Positions 16,273 through 25,369 of a DNA stretch of 64,000 nt are shown here, one piece after another. Within the stretch, counting starts at the first letter, position 1. Each line of letters starts with the position of its first letter. The notes beneath the pieces are model-generated. The model did no database searches, was not told the origin of the DNA, and was given only the letters and a program-made list of their open reading frames with translations. A program made the position numbers and the translations under genes. This DNA comes from Blastococcus carthaginiensis (GTDB taxonomy: Bacteria; Actinomycetota; Actinomycetes; Mycobacteriales; Geodermatophilaceae), in NCBI RefSeq assembly GCF_030731085.1, contig NZ_JASNFN010000016.1, positions 1-64,000 on the forward strand, written 5' to 3'.

Positions 16273-17274
16273 TCAGCCGAGGATCGGTTCGTAGACCTCC
16301 TGCGTGCGGTCGAGGACCTCGCCGAGCTCCTCGGCGCCGGCGAACTCCTCGAGGACGTACTCCTCGCCGAGCGTCTGCTGCACCTCGGGCTTGTCCAGGC
16401 AGGTCTGCAGGGTGTCCTCCAGCGTCGAGACGACGTCGTCGGGCAGCCCGGCCGGGCCGGCGAGGCCGAACGTCGAACCGGAGAGGGTCAGGCCGTCGTA
16501 GCCCAGTTCGGTGAACGTCGGGGTGTCGGGCAGCCAGGACAGCCGCTCCTCGGGCGAGGCCACGAGCGGGACGAAGGCGCCCGACTCGATGTTCTGGACG
16601 ACGTCGCTCGAGGCGTTGATGAGCACGGCGTCGACGTTCCCGCCGAGGAGGGCGGTGGTCATCTCGGCGTTGCCGTTGAACGGCACCGCGGTGACCTGGA
16701 CACCGTGCTCCTCGGCCAGCCGCTGCAGCTCGATCGCCTGCGGGGTGGAGGCGCCGGGTGTGCCCACGGTGACGGTCCCCGGCTGCGCCTCGACCGCGGC
16801 GAAGAAGTCCTCCGCGGTGGCGTACGGCGAGTTCTCCCCCACGGCCAGCACCGACGGCACCTCGGTCATGACGCCGACGGGCGTGATGTCGTCCTTGGTG
16901 TAGCCCACCTCGTTGGCCAGCGGGGTCAGCACCATGGTGCCCGCGGTGACCAGGGAGAGGGTGTACCCGTCGGGCTCGGCGGCGACGAGCTCGCTCGTGG
17001 CCAGGGCGCCGGAGCCACCCGGGAGGTTCTCGACGACGACGGTCTGCCCGAGCTCCTCCTCGATGCAGGCACCGACGGTGCGGGTGGTCAGGTCGGTCGG
17101 CCCGCCGGCGCCGTAGGGCACGATCATGCGGATCGACTCGGCCGGGTACGACGACGCGTCGCCGCCCCCGCCACCGCCCTCCGCAGCGGTGCCGCCGCCG
17201 CCGCCGTCCTCACCGCCGCAGGCGGCGACCAGACCGATCAGTGCCACGCCTGCGAGGCCTGCCGAGATGCGCAT
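16273..17274 (-). CDS. Tripartite tricarboxylate transporter binding protein (second copy)
   Basis: A 333-residue TctC-family lipoprotein. The ATG at 17274 begins a signal peptide ending LVAAC, followed by a Gly-rich linker. ESIRMIVPYGAGGPTDL, CIEEELGQTVVVEN and GNAEMTTALLGGNVDA closely match the neighbouring tctC, so the two arose by tandem duplication. It is intact, ending EVYEPILG. Probably both deliver related carboxylates to the single TctA/TctB permease. It lies 42 bp upstream of the other tctC and is the first gene of the transporter operon; a GAAGAAG ribosome binding site precedes it. Confidence 0.9.
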   Translation of the reverse strand: MRISAGLAGVALIGLVAACGGEDGGGGGTAAEGGGGGGDASSYPAESIRMIVPYGAGGPTDLTTRTVGACIEEELGQTVVVENLPGGSGALATSELVAAEPDGYTLSLVTAGTMVLTPLANEVGYTKDDITPVGVMTEVPSVLAVGENSPYATAEDFFAAVEAQPGTVTVGTPGASTPQAIELQRLAEEHGVQVTAVPFNGNAEMTTALLGGNVDAVLINASSDVVQNIESGAFVPLVASPEERLSWLPDTPTFTELGYDGLTLSGSTFGLAGPAGLPDDVVSTLEDTLQTCLDKPEVQQTLGEEYVLEEFAGAEELGEVLDRTQEVYEPILG

Positions 17275-17410
17275 TGCTTCTTCCCCCCAACGGTCACCGC
17301 TGACCGGTCTGCCCCCCACCGGAACGCGTCCGGTCGGTGGTGCGGATCACCTGGATACAAGCACAGGGCGACCCGGGCAGCCCCCCGAAAAGGCAACGAT
17401 CCGGACTCGG

Positions 17411-18961
17411 TCAGGGCACCGTCAGCACGGCGTCGATCACGTGCGGTCCCGGCTCGGTGACCGCCCGGCGGAACTGCTCGACGAACTCCTCGGCTGTCGT
17501 CGCCCGGCTGCCCGGGACGCCCATCCCGGCGGCCAGCGACACGAAGTCCAGATCCGGCCGGCTGAGCTCCAGGAGGTCCCTGGACCGCGGCCCGGAGGCC
17601 TCCGCCCCGACGTTGCGGAGCTCGCCCTCGAGGATGCGGTAGGACCGGTTGCTGAACACGACCGTGGTCACGTCGAGCTGCTCGCGCGCCTGGGTCCACA
17701 GCGCCGAGATGGTGTACATGGCGCTGCCGTCGCCCTCGAGGCAGACGACCCGCCGCCCCGGGGCGGCGACCGCGGCTCCGGTGGCGACCGGGAGGCCCTG
17801 GCCGATCGCGCCCCCGGTGAGGGTCAGCCAGTCGTGCCGCGGTGCACCGGCGGTCGGGACGGGCATCTGCCGGGTGGAGGTGACCCCCTCGTCGACCACG
17901 ACCGCCCCCTCGGGCAGGAGGGCACCCAGCGCCGCGCCCACGGCGTCCGGGGTGAGCGGGCCGGTCGGCAGCTCGGGCCGCTGCAGGGGCTGCAGGTCGG
18001 GCTCCACGCCCGGGGCCACGAGGTCGGCCAGCCGGTCGAGCGCGCCGACGACGTCGTCCGCTCCTTCGGCGAGCACGTGCACCGCGCACCCCTCGGGGAC
18101 CAGGCTGCTGGGGCGGTCGGGGTAGGCGAAGAACTCCACCGGCGGGCGGGCTCCGACGCAGACGAGGTGGCGGACGCCGGCCAGGCGCGCTGCCACCTGC
18201 TGCCCGGCGCGGGGCAGGCGCTCGACGGGCGGCAGGCCGGCCCCGCGCTCCAGCCGCGCCGGGAAGGTCTCGCAGAACAGCCGGGCCCCGGCGGCCCGCG
18301 CGACCCGGCCGGCGGCCCGCAGCCCCGCCTCCCGCGTCGCCGCCCCGCCGACCAGGACCGCGCAGGGCTCACCGGAGGTCAGGAGCGCGGCGACGCCGGC
18401 GACGGCGTCCTCCGGCACCGGCCGCGGTCCGCCCGCCGGCTGCGGCGCCGCGGGCGCGGCCCCCTCGGACCAGGAGACGTCGGCGGGCAGGATCAGCGTG
18501 GCGATCCCGCCGGGGGCCGTGCGGGCCGCGGCGATCGCCTCCGCCGCGTCCCGTGCCACGTCCGCGGAGGTCTCGGATCGGCGCATCCACCGGGAGACCG
18601 TGCCGGCGAGCGCGTCGATGTCGGAGTCCAGCGGGGAGTCGTACTGCTTGTGGTAGCCGGCGTGGTCACCGACGACCGGGACCATCGGCGTCGCCGCGCG
18701 GCGGGCGTTGTGCAGGTTGGCCAGCCCGTTGGCCAGCCCCGGCCCGAGGTGGAGGAGGACGCCGGCCGGCCGGCCGGTCATCCGGCCGTAGCCGTCCGCG
18801 GCGCCCGTCGCCACGCCCTCGAACAGGCACAGGACGCCGCGCATCTCGGGGACGGTGTCGAGCGCGGCGACGAAGTGCATCTCCGAGGTGCCCGGGTTGC
18901 CGAAGCAGACGTCGACCCCACCGTCGACGAGCGTCCGGATGAGGGCCTGCGCGCCGTTCAT
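17411..18961 (-). CDS. ThDP-dependent acetolactate synthase/benzoylformate decarboxylase-like enzyme
   Basis: A 516-residue thiamine-diphosphate enzyme. The N-terminal pyrimidine-binding domain has FGNPGTSEMHF and the activating Glu48 in LFEGVATGAADGYGR. The C-terminal domain has the ThDP/Mg motif beginning GDGSAMYT. The family includes acetolactate synthase large-subunit homologues and 2-oxoacid decarboxylases. It is shorter than true acetolactate synthase and has no small-subunit gene nearby, so a catabolic 2-oxoacid decarboxylase is more likely. It lies upstream of the carboxylate transporter on the same strand with a 136-bp gap, next to a MarR regulator, consistent with one catabolic unit. 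Confidence 0.78.
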   Translation of the reverse strand: MNGAQALIRTLVDGGVDVCFGNPGTSEMHFVAALDTVPEMRGVLCLFEGVATGAADGYGRMTGRPAGVLLHLGPGLANGLANLHNARRAATPMVPVVGDHAGYHKQYDSPLDSDIDALAGTVSRWMRRSETSADVARDAAEAIAAARTAPGGIATLILPADVSWSEGAAPAAPQPAGGPRPVPEDAVAGVAALLTSGEPCAVLVGGAATREAGLRAAGRVARAAGARLFCETFPARLERGAGLPPVERLPRAGQQVAARLAGVRHLVCVGARPPVEFFAYPDRPSSLVPEGCAVHVLAEGADDVVGALDRLADLVAPGVEPDLQPLQRPELPTGPLTPDAVGAALGALLPEGAVVVDEGVTSTRQMPVPTAGAPRHDWLTLTGGAIGQGLPVATGAAVAAPGRRVVCLEGDGSAMYTISALWTQAREQLDVTTVVFSNRSYRILEGELRNVGAEASGPRSRDLLELSRPDLDFVSLAAGMGVPGSRATTAEEFVEQFRRAVTEPGPHVIDAVLTVP

Positions 18962-19070
18962 GCCGCACCCCCCACCCGCTCGGACCGTGCGTGGCGGAGG
19001 TCACCCTGGACAGCCATGGGGGCACCGTACGCGGGACCGGCCGCCTGCCCGTCCGCGGTCGGCGCGGGCG

Positions 19071-19571
19071 TCAGCGGCGGGTGCGCGTGGCGGCCGAGAC
19101 CCGGGCGAGCGCGTCGGTGACGACGGTGGCGTCGTCACCGAGCAGGGTCAGCAGGTGGGCGACGAGCTCGTCGTGCGTGGTGCAGGCCGCCGTCACCCGC
19201 GCGCGGCCGGCGGCGGTGAGCCGGGCGTGCAGCAGGCGGCGGTCGCCGTCCACCCGTTCCCGGATGACCAGCCCCTGGGCGACCAGGCGGTTGATCGTGC
19301 TGGTGACGCCGGGCCGGGAGAGGCCGACGGCTTCGGCGACCTCTCCCATCGAGGCCCGTTCCCCCGGCGACTCCGCGATGCGCCGCAGCGCCTCGAAGCC
19401 GGTGAGGGAGAGGTCGTGGTGGCGGTGGAGCGCCGAGTCGACCCGCCGGGTGATGTGGTCGTGCACCTGGACGATGCGCAACCACGTCTCGGCGGGGCGG
19501 GGAGCGGCTCCGGGAAGAGCGGCGGCATCCCGGGGGACGCCGCGCGCGAGCGCGTCCTCGGACAGTGGCAC
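19071..19571 (-). CDS. MarR family transcriptional regulator
   Basis: A 166-residue winged-helix regulator. The DNA-binding region is recognisable at about residues 75-120: MGEVAEAVGLSRPGVTSTIN as the recognition helices and RERVDGDRRLLHARLT as the wing with the conserved DxR. Such proteins typically repress adjacent catabolic genes and respond to small acids. It lies upstream of the ThDP enzyme, transporter and CoA-transferase genes on the same strand, so it is the obvious candidate regulator of that island. No clear palindromic operator was identified in the short flanking gaps. Confidence 0.85.
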   Translation of the reverse strand: MPLSEDALARGVPRDAAALPGAAPRPAETWLRIVQVHDHITRRVDSALHRHHDLSLTGFEALRRIAESPGERASMGEVAEAVGLSRPGVTSTINRLVAQGLVIRERVDGDRRLLHARLTAAGRARVTAACTTHDELVAHLLTLLGDDATVVTDALARVSAATRTRR

Positions 19572-19611
19572 TCGGTCAGGGTCCCCTGATCGGGCGACGG
19601 TGAAACCGACC

Positions 19612-20664
19612 TCAGCCCGCGGAGACCGAACCCACGGCGCGTCGGCCGGCGTGCTGGCGCCCGGCGACCGAGACCAGCCCCGCGGCGGTGGCCACCAGCG
19701 CCACGGCGGCGATGGTCAGCGACGCCAGCGAGAGGACCCCGCGAGCGGTCGCGGCCTCCTCGGCGGCGGCCGCGACCTGCAGGGCGACGCTCGTGCCCAC
19801 CGCGGAGTCGGCCCCGACCAGGTCGAGCGTCGCGGGGCCTGCCGCGGCCGTCTCGGGGATGCGCACGTCGACACGGACCTCCCCGGCGGGGTCCGCGGCG
19901 GTGCTGGCCAGCACGGTCTCGCCGCCGTGGAGCAGGACGTCCACCCGCTCGCCGGGGATGAAGCCGGCGCCGCGCAGGACGACCGTGCCGCCGGCCTGCA
20001 CCTGGGCGCCTCCACCCACGGATCCGGCCGGGACGACCGCCCCCGCGGCGTCGGAGGTGCGCGGCGCCCGACCGCCGGTGGTGGGCTCGGGGCTCGTCGG
20101 TGCGCCGGCGCGGCCGGTGGTCGGGGCCGGTGCCGTCGTCGTGCCGGGGGTGCGCGGCGTGCCGGTGCCCGATCCGGCCGACGGCGGAGGTGCCGGCTCG
20201 GCGGCCTCCACCCTGGCGGTGGGCGGCGCCGGCGGCGGGGGCGGCGGGGACATGGCCGCCTCGCAGTCCTCGACCGTGGGCCGGGTGAGCGTGTAGTCGG
20301 CCAGTTCGTCGACGAAGGCCGGCCCCGAGCCGTCGCGGGCGGTGAACACCAGCCGCGGGTCGATGGTCTCGCCGGGAGCGACGTCGCCGGTGCGCAGCAC
20401 CACGCTCGCGAAGGGCTCCAGGACTGCCTCGTCCTCACCGGACGGCGTCCGCACGGTGGCGAGGACCACGCTGTAGTGAGCGTTGCCCGCGACGACCTCG
20501 ACCACGATGCCGCCGGGGCGGCAGCTGGGGCCGTGGGTCACCCGGGCGTCGGGACGGGTGGGGTCGTCGACCGCATGCGCCGGGGCGGCACCGGAGACGG
20601 CGATGCCGAGGAGGACCACGAGGAGGCCGGTCACCACACCGGCGGGGAGGGCACCGCGGGCCAC
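19612..20664 (-). CDS. Secreted, membrane-anchored protein with Pro/Thr-rich linker
   Basis: A 350-residue protein of no recognised family. It has an N-terminal signal peptide (to about residue 31, APAHA), a domain of about 110 residues with two cysteines (CRPGG, EDCEA), and a Pro/Thr/Ala-rich linker (about 140-215). An Ig-like domain with GGTVVLRGAGFIPGERVDV follows, then a C-terminal hydrophobic helix and a basic tail. It is probably displayed on the cell surface. The GTG start at 20664 is the first available in the frame and has no clear ribosome binding site. Confidence 0.65.
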   Translation of the reverse strand: MARGALPAGVVTGLLVVLLGIAVSGAAPAHAVDDPTRPDARVTHGPSCRPGGIVVEVVAGNAHYSVVLATVRTPSGEDEAVLEPFASVVLRTGDVAPGETIDPRLVFTARDGSGPAFVDELADYTLTRPTVEDCEAAMSPPPPPPAPPTARVEAAEPAPPPSAGSGTGTPRTPGTTTAPAPTTGRAGAPTSPEPTTGGRAPRTSDAAGAVVPAGSVGGGAQVQAGGTVVLRGAGFIPGERVDVLLHGGETVLASTAADPAGEVRVDVRIPETAAAGPATLDLVGADSAVGTSVALQVAAAAEEAATARGVLSLASLTIAAVALVATAAGLVSVAGRQHAGRRAVGSVSAG

Positions 20665-20974
20665 CCGCGCCGACGTCGTCCACGTCGGCCCGGCGATCTG
20701 CCCGAAACCGCTGTTCAGCCCTGCCCCCTCCTTTCCGATGCGCTCGAGTTCCAGATGATGACGGAAGTGACGCTTCGTTGCTAGCCCGTTACGCGCGTGT
20801 CGCGCGTGTCGCGCGGCGTGTCGCGAGATACCCGCCGATCACCCGTCCGGGGGAACCGCAGAACCCCCTGAATCCATCCCGCGCGCTGCCCGGAATCGGC
20901 CGATCCCACCCCCGCCCGGGTCGAGCGCCCGGCCCTGCCTCGTCGCCCGTGAGGCGGGTCACTACGGTGGCCGC
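20665..20974. other. 310-bp divergent intergenic region
   Basis: No gene seen. It contains three short CGCGTGTCG-type direct repeats (20794-20826). The right end has TACGGT six bases before the GTG of the flavoenzyme gene, as in a leaderless promoter. Confidence 0.45.
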
Positions 20975-22255
20975 GTGGACGAAGCAGGTGCCGGCCGACG
21001 GCGGCAGAACGAGGTGTACCGGGCCGGCGTGTACGGCCGCTCCCCGCGGGTGCCGGTCGGCATCCGCCGGCTGCAGGAGCGTGCGAAGCGGGCGCTGGAC
21101 GCCCGCGCCTACGCCTACGTCGCGGGCGGCGCCGGCGACGAGGCGACCCAGCGCGCCAACCGCGCCGCCTTCGACCGGTGGGCCGTGGTCCCCCGGGTGC
21201 TGCGCGACGCGAGCGCCCGGGACACCTCCGTGGAACTGTTCGGACGCCGACTGCCCGCCCCGCTGCTGCTCGGGCCGGTCGGGGCGCTGGAGCTGGTGCA
21301 CCCGGAGGCCGACCTGGCCGTCGCGCGGGCCGCCGCCGCCACCGGCGTGCCGATGGTGTTCTCCAACCAGGGCTCGCGCTCCATGGAGGAGTGCGCGGCC
21401 GCGATGGACGGCTCACCGCGGTGGTTCCAGCTGTACTGGTCGACCTCCGACGAGCTCGTGGAGAGCCTGGTCCACCGCGCCGAGACGGCCGGCTGCGAGG
21501 CCCTGGTGGTCACCCTCGACACCACGATGCTCGGCTGGCGCCCGCGTGACCTCGACCTCGGCCACCTCCCCTTCGCGCTGGGCAAGGGCATCGCCCAGTA
21601 CACCTCCGACCCGGTGTTCCGGCGCCTGGTCGAGGAGCGCGCGGCCGCTGCCGGCCCCCGCGAGCCGCAGCCCCGGCCCACCCCCGCGGCGGTGCGGGCA
21701 CTGGTGACGATGGCCCGCGCCTGGCCGGGCCCGTTCCGGGAGAACCTGCGCTCCCCGCTCCCCCGCGCGGCCGTCGAGACCTTCCTGGCCATCTACTCGC
21801 GACCCTCGATCAGCTGGGACGACCTGGCCTGGCTGCGCTCCCGCACGAAGCTGCCGATCCTGCTCAAGGGCGTGCTGCACCCCGACGACGCGCGACGCGC
21901 GCTGGACGAGGGCATGGACGGCGTCGTCGTGAGCACCCACGGCGGGCGGCAGGTCGACCGGTCGATCGCGGCGCTGGACGCGCTGCCCGACGTCGTGGCG
22001 GCGGTGGACGACCGTGTGCCGGTGCTGCTCGACAGCGGCATCCGAAGCGGCGCCGACGTCTTCACCGCCGTCGCGCTGGGTGCCCGTGCCGTGCTGCTCG
22101 GGCGGCCGTTCGCGTGGGGGCTGGCCCTGGCCGGCGAGGCGGGTGTGCGCCAGGTCGTCGAGGACGTCGTCGGGGAGTTCGACCTCACGCTGGGCCTGAC
22201 CGGGCACACCGCCGTCGACCAGCTGGGCCCGGAGGTCCTGCGCCGCGTCGGCTGA
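20975..22255 (+). CDS. FMN-dependent alpha-hydroxy-acid oxidase, lactate 2-monooxygenase-like
   Basis: A 426-residue flavoprotein of the (S)-2-hydroxy-acid oxidase/lactate dehydrogenase family. YVAGGAGDEATQRANRAAF, WFQLYW and especially TLDTTMLGWRPRDL resemble lactate 2-monooxygenase (lactate plus O2 to acetate, CO2 and water). The active-site base His322 lies in STHGGRQ, where most homologues have SNHGGRQ. The FMN phosphate site DSGIRSG and GRPFAWG are intact. The GTG start is probably leaderless: TACGGT is six bases upstream and no ribosome binding site is visible. Whether it is an oxidase, a dehydrogenase or a monooxygenase cannot be settled from sequence. Confidence 0.82.
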   Translation: MDEAGAGRRRQNEVYRAGVYGRSPRVPVGIRRLQERAKRALDARAYAYVAGGAGDEATQRANRAAFDRWAVVPRVLRDASARDTSVELFGRRLPAPLLLGPVGALELVHPEADLAVARAAAATGVPMVFSNQGSRSMEECAAAMDGSPRWFQLYWSTSDELVESLVHRAETAGCEALVVTLDTTMLGWRPRDLDLGHLPFALGKGIAQYTSDPVFRRLVEERAAAAGPREPQPRPTPAAVRALVTMARAWPGPFRENLRSPLPRAAVETFLAIYSRPSISWDDLAWLRSRTKLPILLKGVLHPDDARRALDEGMDGVVVSTHGGRQVDRSIAALDALPDVVAAVDDRVPVLLDSGIRSGADVFTAVALGARAVLLGRPFAWGLALAGEAGVRQVVEDVVGEFDLTLGLTGHTAVDQLGPEVLRRVG

Positions 22256-22343
22256 TCGTTCCGGACGGTCCCGTGCCGCGGGTTGACGATGTCTGTGGCC
22301 TGGGTCACAGTAGGGGCGGGCGGGGGAAGCCGGGAAAACAGTG

Positions 22344-22361
22344 GCTACCCACTGCTGGGTA
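22344..22361. terminator. Hairpin between convergent genes
   Basis: Perfect 7-bp arms (CTACCCA/TGGGTAG) with a 4-base loop lie in the 169-bp gap between the flavoenzyme and PBP genes, which converge. A candidate bidirectional terminator. Confidence 0.4.
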
Positions 22362-22424
22362 GACCGACCAACGCGGCCAGACCGCCAGGACCGGCCCCCC
22401 GCCCCCTTTCCGCCGCACCGCTGC

Positions 22425-25229
22425 TCACCGCACCGCGTCCGGCGGCGTCGTCGGCTCCGTGGGCGGCTGCGGCGGCTCCGGCTCGGCCGGTGGCTGCGGC
22501 GGCTCGGGTTCCGACGGCGGCGGAGGCGGCTGCGGCGGCTCCGGCTCGGCCGGTGGCTGCGGCGGCTCGGGTTCCGACGGCGGCGGGGGCGGTTCCGACG
22601 GCGGCGGAGGCGGCTGCGGCGTCTCCGGCTCGGCCGGCGGCGAAGGGGGTTCCGGCGCAGGCGGGGGCTCCGGCGCAGGCGGGGGCTCCGGCGCAGGCGG
22701 GGGCTCCGGCGGGGGCGGGGGCTCCGGCGGGGGCGGGGGCTCCGGCGCTGGCGGAGGCGGCGGCGGAGGCGGAGGCGGCGGCGGCGGAGGCGGAGGCGGC
22801 GGCGGAGGGGGCTCCGGCGCAGGCGGCGGAGGCGGCGGAGGCGGCGGAGGCGGCGGAGGCGGCGGAGGCGGCGGCGGAGGCGGGGCCCACCAGGCGCCGT
22901 TGCTGACCAGCACCGTCACCGGCTGGCTCCGGTCGAGGATCGCCCCCGGACCGGGGTCGACGCCGACGACGACACCCGGCGGGCGGCCGCTGTCGACGGC
23001 CACCACGGTCGCGCCCAGGTCGCGTGAGCCCAGCAGGCCGCGGCAGCGGTCGGTGGACCGGCCGACGCAACCGGCGGGCACCGTCTCCCGCGTTCCCTCC
23101 ACGTAGAACGGATCGGCCGGCGGGAAGGGGACCGGCTCCCGCGCGCTGAGGATCGGCTGCATGGCGTCGTGCCAGATCCGGGCCGGCATGCCGCCGCCGA
23201 AGCCGCCGACGTCCTGGTTCTCCACCGGGTTGTAGACCATCACGCTGGCCGCCACCTGCGGGGTGTACCCGACGAAGGTGACGGAGAAGTTGTCCTGCGT
23301 GGTCCCGGTCTTCCCGGCGATCTGGTGCCCGGGGACGTAGGCGCGGCGGCCGGTCTGGCCCGGATGCCCCGGCTCGACGTCCTTCCGCAGGGCCTGGGTG
23401 ATCGTGTGCGCCAGCCCCGGCGCCACCACCTCGCTCTCGCACCGAGGGCCCCCGAGCGGCTGCCCGTCCTCACCGAGCAGTGGCTGGCCATCGCGGTCGA
23501 GGACGCGGTGGATCGGCGTCGGCGCGCAGCGGGTCCCCCCGGCGGCGAGGGTCGCGTAGGCATTCGCCAGGTGCAGTGGGCTGGTCGCCTCGGCGCCGAA
23601 GGTGAACGAGCCGCGGTTCTCCGCGATGACCTGGTCGGCGACCGGGTCCAGGGAGGCCAGCCCCAGCCGCTGCGCCATGCGCACCGGCGCCTCCACGCTG
23701 CCCAGCTGGTCCTCCAGCGCCAGGAAGTAGGTGTTCGAGGACATGTAGAGCGCCTGCTCCATGTCCAGCCGCTGGCGGTAGCGGCCGGCGTTCTCGACGT
23801 CGTAGGGCCCGTCGCCGTCGCGGTAGACCGTCGACACGTACGGGTCGGGCGTGGTGATGACGTGGTCGAGCCCGAAGCCCTGCTCGAGGGCGGCGGCCGC
23901 GGTGAACACCTTGTAGGTCGACCCGGTGCCCTGACCGGCCACGACGTTGAGGTTGACCGTCGTCTGCGTCGGATCGCCCTCGGCGGCGCCGAAGATCCGG
24001 TTCACCGCCATGGCGAGCACCCGGCCGGTGCCGGGCTCGACCGCGGTGTAGATGCCGGCGCGGGAGTCCTCCCGGGCCAGGGCTCCCAGGACGGCGGCGT
24101 CCCCCGCCTGCTGCATCGCCGGGTCCAGCGTCGTCTCGACGGTGAGGCCGCCGGTGTCGATCCGCTCGCGCGAGATGCCCAGGGTTCCGGTCAGGTAGCT
24201 GAGCGCGTAGTCGCAGAAGAACGCACCGAGCCGCACCTCGCGGCAGCCGCGCGGCGCCCCTTCCCCGGGCGTCAGGACGACCGGGGCGCTGCGGGCTTCC
24301 TGGACGGCGGCCTGGTCGGCCAGACCCAGTTCGGCCATCCGCGCGAGGACGACGTCGCGGCGCTCGGTGGCCCGGTCGATGGCGACGAACGGGTCGTACT
24401 CCGCAGGGCTCTGCACCAGGCCGGCGAGCGTGGCCGCCTGGGCGAGCGTCAGCGCGTCCGGCGTCACGCCGAAGTAGGTCTCGGCCGCCGCGGCGACGCC
24501 GTAGGCACCGGCGCCGAAGTAGACCCGGTTCAGGTACCGGCTGAGGATCTCGTCCTTGGTGTACTCCTGCTCCAGCGCCAGGGCGAGCTGGGCCTCCCGC
24601 AGCTTGCGGCCGATGCTCTCGTCGGTGGCGGCCTGCCGCGCGTCGGGGCTGGTCGCCGTCTGCAGCCGGATCTGCTTGACCAGCTGCTGGGTGAGGGTGG
24701 AGCCGCCCTCGACCACCTCGCCGGCGCTCAGGTTGCGCAGCAGGGCGCGGGCGAGCCCCTTGCCGTCGACGCCGCTGTGGGAGAAGAAGCGGCTGTCCTC
24801 GATGGCGACGAGGGCGTCCTTCATCACCGGGGCGATCGCCTCGCTGGGCACCACCGTGCGGTTGCGCCGGTAGAACTCGGCGATGAGGGAGCCGTCCGCG
24901 GCGAGCACGCGGGTGTTGCCCGGCGGTGTGCGGTCGAGCAGCTCGTCACCGACCGGGCGCATCAGCTCCGTGCCGGTACGGGTCGCGAACGTGGCACCAC
25001 CCACGACCGGCACGGCGAAACCGGCGAGCAGCGCCCCGCCCAGCACGACCGCCAGCACAAGCTTCAGCAGCGCACCCCCCCGCCGGCGGCGCCGGACGGG
25101 CGTCTCCTCCACCCCGGGCAGCGGCAGGCCGGCGGGAACGGGACGGGGCGACACGGAACTCCTCGGCGCAGGGGGCAACGGCGGCTCCCGCGGACGGGGC
25201 CGCTCTCCTCGGTACCCCCCGGATCGCAC
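22425..25229 (-). CDS. Bifunctional class A penicillin-binding protein with PASTA domain and polyproline tail
   Basis: A 934-residue peptidoglycan synthase. There is a cytoplasmic basic segment, then one membrane helix near residues 50-75. A GT51 transglycosylase domain follows, with EDSRFFSHSGVDGKG and GGSTLTQQLVKQ. The transpeptidase has the catalytic serine in GSTYK, SSN and KTGTT, all intact. A PASTA-like domain (GATVVAVDSGRPPGVVVGVD) lies before about residue 775. The last 150 or so residues are almost only Pro with Glu, Ala, Gln and Ser (PEPPQPP units). That tail is far longer than in usual actinobacterial PonA proteins and may span or bind the cell wall. The ATG at 25229 starts a plausible cytoplasmic tail. 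Confidence 0.9.
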   Translation of the reverse strand: MRSGGYRGERPRPREPPLPPAPRSSVSPRPVPAGLPLPGVEETPVRRRRRGGALLKLVLAVVLGGALLAGFAVPVVGGATFATRTGTELMRPVGDELLDRTPPGNTRVLAADGSLIAEFYRRNRTVVPSEAIAPVMKDALVAIEDSRFFSHSGVDGKGLARALLRNLSAGEVVEGGSTLTQQLVKQIRLQTATSPDARQAATDESIGRKLREAQLALALEQEYTKDEILSRYLNRVYFGAGAYGVAAAAETYFGVTPDALTLAQAATLAGLVQSPAEYDPFVAIDRATERRDVVLARMAELGLADQAAVQEARSAPVVLTPGEGAPRGCREVRLGAFFCDYALSYLTGTLGISRERIDTGGLTVETTLDPAMQQAGDAAVLGALAREDSRAGIYTAVEPGTGRVLAMAVNRIFGAAEGDPTQTTVNLNVVAGQGTGSTYKVFTAAAALEQGFGLDHVITTPDPYVSTVYRDGDGPYDVENAGRYRQRLDMEQALYMSSNTYFLALEDQLGSVEAPVRMAQRLGLASLDPVADQVIAENRGSFTFGAEATSPLHLANAYATLAAGGTRCAPTPIHRVLDRDGQPLLGEDGQPLGGPRCESEVVAPGLAHTITQALRKDVEPGHPGQTGRRAYVPGHQIAGKTGTTQDNFSVTFVGYTPQVAASVMVYNPVENQDVGGFGGGMPARIWHDAMQPILSAREPVPFPPADPFYVEGTRETVPAGCVGRSTDRCRGLLGSRDLGATVVAVDSGRPPGVVVGVDPGPGAILDRSQPVTVLVSNGAWWAPPPPPPPPPPPPPPPPPPPPPAPEPPPPPPPPPPPPPPPPPPPPPAPEPPPPPEPPPPPEPPPAPEPPPAPEPPPAPEPPSPPAEPETPQPPPPPSEPPPPPSEPEPPQPPAEPEPPQPPPPPSEPEPPQPPAEPEPPQPPTEPTTPPDAVR
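22455..22885. repeat. Low-complexity proline-codon repeat tract
   Basis: About 430 bp of near-pure CCG/CCT/CCC codons (GGCGGAGGC on the plus strand) with repeating 18-30 bp units encode the PBP tail. Such tracts are prone to slippage and misassembly. The opposite strand is also open but encodes implausible Gly-only or Arg-only products. Confidence 0.9.
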
Positions 25230-25292
25230 GGCGCCATCCGAACGGCCGGTCTGTCACGCGATCGCAAAGTCCGCCCGTCGCCCCTGGACACG

Positions 25293-25362
25293 GCTCCGGG
25301 GGTCGATCCCGCGGTCCGCGGGCCCGGACGGACCCCTCGACCGCGGGCTCGACCCCCGGAGC
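25293..25362 (-). terminator. Long 24-bp-stem hairpin downstream of the MMPL gene
   Basis: Arms 25293-25316 and 25339-25362 pair over 24 bp with one mismatch around a 22-base loop that is itself GC-rich. It begins 8 bases past the MMPL stop. There is no T-tract, which is usual for actinobacterial terminators. Confidence 0.8.
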
Positions 25363-25369
25363 GGGTGGC

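Noticed and set aside
17411..18961. ThDP enzyme as the phosphonopyruvate decarboxylase for the pepM pathway
   Set aside because: It lies 27 kb away in a catabolic operon with a MarR gene and resembles acetolactate synthase-like proteins in length and motifs.
22283..23106. Plus-strand frames encoding poly-Ala, poly-Arg or poly-Gly proteins
   Set aside because: All are antisense to the proline codon tract of the PBP gene and have no family signal or ribosome binding site.
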